In this document: piece by piece, positions 6,356 to 8,936 of the stretch
Position numbering within the stretch: position 1 is the first letter of the stretch
Layout: every line of letters starts with the position of its first letter
Assembly: GCA_025997935.1 (NCBI GenBank)
Contig: BNVG01000081.1
Location: 1 to 8,936 of the forward strand
From: Synergistales bacterium
Lineage (GTDB): Bacteria > Synergistota > Synergistia > Synergistales > Aminobacteriaceae
Direction: 5' to 3'
Length of the DNA stretch: 8,936 nucleotides
Program-made: the position numbers and the translations under genes
Notes under the pieces: model-generated
Database searches by the model: none
Told to the model about the DNA's origin: nothing
Seen by the model: only the letters and a program-made list of their open reading frames with translations

Positions 6356-8662
6356 TTGGAAATGGAAGCGAATTTACGGAAAAATTTTCACGAGCTTCTC
6401 AATCAGAAGTATTCGTTCTGCGAAATGTTTATAAAATACGCGCCCCGTGGTGTGGCAGTGTGGTTTTCCGGGCAAATAACCGAAACGGTCATGATAACGT
6501 CCGACCTCACGCAGCACGGCGTGCGGGTCAAATATTTCATCATGGACGGCGTACACGACGTGAGCTTGAAGGCTGAGTACGGTATAGACAAAATAGCCTA
6601 CAACAAAATCACGCCCGAGCACGATATAGATTTCATAGTCACAATAACGGAAGACGACAGAGGAAGAGCCTTCAACCTCCTTTTTGGCAAGACAAACGCC
6701 GAGATAGTCTCATTGGAGGACTTGGTGCGCTTATTTTTATTGAAATACACGATAATCTTGCAGTACGCCAACGAGCTGACAAAGCACCCCATAAAAGTGC
6801 ACCTTCTGCTCATGGCCGGCGTCAGCGACTTCGAGCATAAAGACAGATACCCTGAATACATCAAAACCCATATCCCGGATCAGGTCATGAGGATAAACCC
6901 TCCTTTTCTGTCGCCGCTTTACGAGGAGATAAAAGACTTTTCCCCCACTTATGTCAACGACGTGTTCACGTCGCAGGCTCCGTTCACCGAGGACGGCATA
7001 GTCAGGTTTCCCGATTACACCTCGTCATTTCGAAACATCATAGCCGGAGACAGGCTCACGCTGGACTCCCCCGCCGACTACGAGCACACGGTACACGTAT
7101 TCGGCACGTGCTGGGGCTTCGGCTTCGGCACTGACGACGGCGGCACGATAAGCACGTATCTTCAGAGGTACATCAACCGCTATTGCATCCCGGAACAGGG
7201 CGGCAAGTGGCGCGTGGTCAACCACGGCGTCCATGCCATTCAGGGCGGGCTGAAAATGCACGAAGTGGGGGAGCAGACAATTATCAGGATACAACGCGGA
7301 GAAGTAAAGCCTGACGACGTCGTTATTGAGATGCTCCCCGGGTCGTTTCATATATGCCCGTGGAAAAAACAGACAAAAACGGTCGAGTATCTCGAGTCGT
7401 TCGTCAATGGCATACCAAGGCTGAAGTGCCTCGACATCCTTCCCGTTCTGCAAAGAGCGCACGAGATAGAAAAAGTGTTCGTTGGCGCCGGACACTTCAC
7501 GCACAGGGGAAACGACGCGGTGGCGCGCGTTGTCTTCGAGAAATATCTGCGCGATATAGTCGACGAAACGCCGGAGGGCGCGCCGGATACGCCCAAAGAG
7601 GCTCTGCCTATGGAACTCCCCTGGAGATGGCGGGATCTGCTGGCGAGCGGTCATTCCCCCGCCGAGTTCTTTGCGGAGCGCGGCGCCAATGTGGCGCTCT
7701 ATATAGACGGCGAAAGCCGCGAACGAGACGAAATGATAGAAGAGATGACCAAAGAACTGGAATCGCTCGGCGCGAAGATAGTATGCCGCGTGGCGAGCCA
7801 GACGGACAAGGCCCTCTCCAAAGACGGTAAATTGGATTTTATATTGGATATGACCGACCGTATGCCGGACATGCTGGTAAAATTACTCGAGCGCAAAACG
7901 GGCGCGGAGGTAATATTGCTCGACGACCTGCTTCGCGCGACGCACGACAGGTATTTCCTGTTCAAGCGTTTCGCGGATAGTTTAGACAAACTCGAACTCG
8001 GTCATCTCAAAGCGAAAACATGCGTCTTGGGCTGGGCGCGGCTTTCCGATATGGGGCTCGACCCTCTGTCGCTTACCCTGCGTATGTACGCGCCCCTGCC
8101 GTTGCTTAAAACCAACCCAAAGTATTTCACGACCGTTTATGGCGATATGCCTGTCTACAACGCCCAATATATCAAGGAAATATTCTCTTTCTGCGACTAC
8201 AACGCGGAGTTCCCCACCGACTGCGCCGGAGAGTTTCTCAATATATCGCACGGGGAGCGAGTCACGCCCGGCGCGGGCGAGCGTTCCGACAGAACCATAC
8301 ACATCTTCGGCGGGACGGCGGCGTTCGGCGTCGGCACGGACGACCGCAACACATTGGGCGCGCTTCTCCAGGAGGCGCTAAACGCCTATAAGCGCGCCGA
8401 CGGCAGGCTCGTATCGGCTCGCGTCGTGAACCACGGCGACCCGATACACGAGCGAGTCACGGCTGAAAAAGCCGCGGACGACATGAAGCGCGTACATCCA
8501 GCCGACGACGATATATCTCTTGTCGTTCAAACATCGTTTTACGACGGGCGACGATATAGCGGAGCTTCTGTCGCTTGTTTCAAAGGCGCTACGCGAGCAT
8601 GGGTCTTTGGAGGCGCTTATGAAAAATTGTCTGCCAAGCGGCGGCGTGAAGGTATGCGATGA
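6356..8662 (+). CDS. Uncharacterised protein with two tandem Rossmann-like plus SGNH-hydrolase-like modules; C-terminus probably replaced
   Basis: I do not recognise this as a named protein. The 768 residues hold two diverged copies of one module (residues about 11-400 and 425-728). Each begins with an alternating strand/helix stretch (RGVAVWFSG / RGANVALYIDG), then DFIVTITED / DFILDMTDR, then FGTCWGFGFGTDD (249-261) / FGGTAAFGVGTDD (651-663) and VVNHG (287-291 / 690-694). The FG-x-x-x-x-x-G-x-G-x-DD-x-x-T-x-x-x-x-LQ pattern resembles SGNH/GDSL block I. GHFTHRGNDAVA (379-390) resembles the His-containing block V. No signal peptide or membrane segment is evident. A role in acyl or glycan modification is only a guess. 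The TTG at 6356 has GGGGTG eight bases upstream; ATG at 6362 is an alternative. Residues after about 728 match nothing in copy 1 and overlap DUF2400 coding in another frame, so the real C-terminus seems lost. Confidence 0.72.
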   Translation: MEMEANLRKNFHELLNQKYSFCEMFIKYAPRGVAVWFSGQITETVMITSDLTQHGVRVKYFIMDGVHDVSLKAEYGIDKIAYNKITPEHDIDFIVTITEDDRGRAFNLLFGKTNAEIVSLEDLVRLFLLKYTIILQYANELTKHPIKVHLLLMAGVSDFEHKDRYPEYIKTHIPDQVMRINPPFLSPLYEEIKDFSPTYVNDVFTSQAPFTEDGIVRFPDYTSSFRNIIAGDRLTLDSPADYEHTVHVFGTCWGFGFGTDDGGTISTYLQRYINRYCIPEQGGKWRVVNHGVHAIQGGLKMHEVGEQTIIRIQRGEVKPDDVVIEMLPGSFHICPWKKQTKTVEYLESFVNGIPRLKCLDILPVLQRAHEIEKVFVGAGHFTHRGNDAVARVVFEKYLRDIVDETPEGAPDTPKEALPMELPWRWRDLLASGHSPAEFFAERGANVALYIDGESRERDEMIEEMTKELESLGAKIVCRVASQTDKALSKDGKLDFILDMTDRMPDMLVKLLERKTGAEVILLDDLLRATHDRYFLFKRFADSLDKLELGHLKAKTCVLGWARLSDMGLDPLSLTLRMYAPLPLLKTNPKYFTTVYGDMPVYNAQYIKEIFSFCDYNAEFPTDCAGEFLNISHGERVTPGAGERSDRTIHIFGGTAAFGVGTDDRNTLGALLQEALNAYKRADGRLVSARVVNHGDPIHERVTAEKAADDMKRVHPADDDISLVVQTSFYDGRRYSGASVACFKGATRAWVFGGAYEKLSAKRRREGMR
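6386..7555 (+). repeat. Protein-level repeat, copy 1 of the SGNH-like module
   Basis: Encodes residues about 11-400 of the duplicated protein. Landmarks are FHELL (11-15), DFIVTITED (92-100), FGTCWGFGFGTDD (249-261), VVNHG (287-291) and GHFTHRGN (379-386). This copy is complete through the His-containing block. The duplication is visible only in protein, so it is old. Confidence 0.75.
7628..8539 (+). repeat. Protein-level repeat, copy 2 of the SGNH-like module, truncated
   Basis: Encodes residues about 425-728, with WRDLL (425-429), DFILDMTDR (494-502), FGGTAAFGVGTDD (651-663) and VVNHG (690-694). The DFI and FG motifs are each exactly 402 residues from their copy 1 partners. It ends at LVVQTSF, matching EMLPGSF of copy 1. 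The last 70 or so residues, including the His block, are absent. Confidence 0.72.
8515..8540 (+). other. Junction between two unrelated coding sequences
   Basis: In frame 2 (that of the 6356 gene), homology to copy 1 of its own repeat continues to LVVQTSF, ending at 8539. In frame 0, DUF2400 homology is already clear from FKHR at 8526. Both genes are incomplete on the sides that meet, which marks a deletion fusion or a chimeric contig join within about 20 bp. Confidence 0.6.
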
Positions 8663-8936
8663 TTTTTTGGAGACGCTGAATCGCTTCTCCGCCGCCTTGT
8701 CGCCCGAGGCGCGGAGCGGGTTTTCTCTTTTGCCCGCGCCTCGGGACGGGAGCGCCTGCAAGAGGCTGATGCTGTACGTCAAGTGGATGACGCGGCGCGA
8801 CGACGTAGACCCCGGAGGGTGGAGCGTTTTTGCGTCGCGGAACCTCGTCATGCCCACCGACACTCATATCCATAATATAGCAACCCACCTCGGCCTAACA
8901 GTTCGCGCCTCCGCCGACATAAAAGCGGCCGTCGAA
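8520..8936 (+). CDS. TIGR02757/DUF2400 family protein, fragment (N-terminus missing, 3' end cut by window)
   Basis: Reading in the frame of base 8520, the window ends with the middle of a TIGR02757 (PF09674, DUF2400) protein of unknown function. Family signatures, numbered from the TTG at 8520, are FKHRFTTGDD (3-12), HGSLEAL, LLPAPRDGSACKRL (C80-K81-R82), YVKWMTRRDDVDPGGW and MPTDTHIHNIATHLGL (111-126). Known members carry roughly 90-100 residues before the FKHR segment. Here that space is taken by copy 2 of the preceding protein in another frame, and this frame has stops at 8379-8381 and 8484-8486. The TTG has no Shine-Dalgarno, so it is probably not a true start. The piece therefore looks like a gene that lost its 5' part, or one joined by an assembly error. 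It remains open at base 8936, so the C-terminus is unseen. Confidence 0.78.
   Translation, partial: MSFKHRFTTGDDIAELLSLVSKALREHGSLEALMKNCLPSGGVKVCDDFLETLNRFSAALSPEARSGFSLLPAPRDGSACKRLMLYVKWMTRRDDVDPGGWSVFASRNLVMPTDTHIHNIATHLGLTVRASADIKAAVE

Noticed and set aside
6340..6576. Plus-strand frame starting with GTG at 6340
   Set aside because: It reads the first part of the duplicated SGNH-like gene out of frame, and its product has no family likeness.
8139..8381. Plus-strand frame of 80 codons in the frame of the DUF2400 fragment
   Set aside because: It could have been the missing DUF2400 N-terminus, but it ends in TAA at 8379-8381, shows no family motif, and overlaps clear coding of repeat copy 2.
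8506..8558. 10-bp direct repeat CGACGATATA at 8506-8515 and 8549-8558 around the gene junction
   Set aside because: A deletion between short repeats would leave one copy, not two. Both copies encode similar Asp-Asp-Ile codons, so coincidence is the simplest reading.
1..8936. CRISPR arrays, tRNA genes, insertion sequences, prophage or toxin-antitoxin genes
   Set aside because: Looked for by eye on both strands. No regularly spaced repeats, tRNA-like arms, transposase motifs or small paired genes were found.

Overview
This window looks like a compact bacterial chromosome segment, roughly 55-60% G+C by eye. Every supported gene is on the + strand and almost no DNA is non-coding. There is no rRNA, tRNA, CRISPR array, insertion sequence or phage gene. 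The gene set (a LonB/YcbZ-like Lon protease next to nth, tadA, recJ and a long RelA/SpoT gene, then an SGNH-like protein and a DUF2400 gene), the use of TTG starts and the protein style suggest a deep-branching anaerobe. Synergistota is my best guess, but it is unproven because no phylogenetic marker is present.

Region 1 (1-6302) reads as one tightly coupled housekeeping operon. It holds the C-terminal part of a Lon-family protease (cut at the window edge), endonuclease III (nth), the tRNA adenosine deaminase tadA, the single-strand DNA exonuclease recJ and a long RelA/SpoT (p)ppGpp synthetase/hydrolase. Junctions are 4-bp ATGA overlaps (lon/nth and recJ/rel), an 8-bp overlap (nth/tadA) and a gap of about 20-27 bp (tadA/recJ). 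Together the genes cover protein turnover, base-excision repair, wobble editing of tRNA, processing of DNA ends and the stringent response. The recJ start is ambiguous: the best Shine-Dalgarno/ATG pair lies in a different frame from the rest of the gene.

Region 2 (6303-8539) begins with a 53-bp spacer carrying an AT-only inverted repeat. It is followed by one long unfamiliar protein made of two diverged copies of a module of roughly 390 residues. Each copy has a Rossmann-like N-terminal part and an SGNH-hydrolase-like core. The second copy stops short.

Region 3 (about 8520-8936) is a different gene in another frame: the middle of a TIGR02757/DUF2400 protein. It lacks its N-terminal third and runs off the window. 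The point where the duplicated protein's homology ends and DUF2400 homology begins, within about 20 bp near 8520-8540, looks like a deletion fusion or an assembly chimera. It is the most anomalous place in the window.
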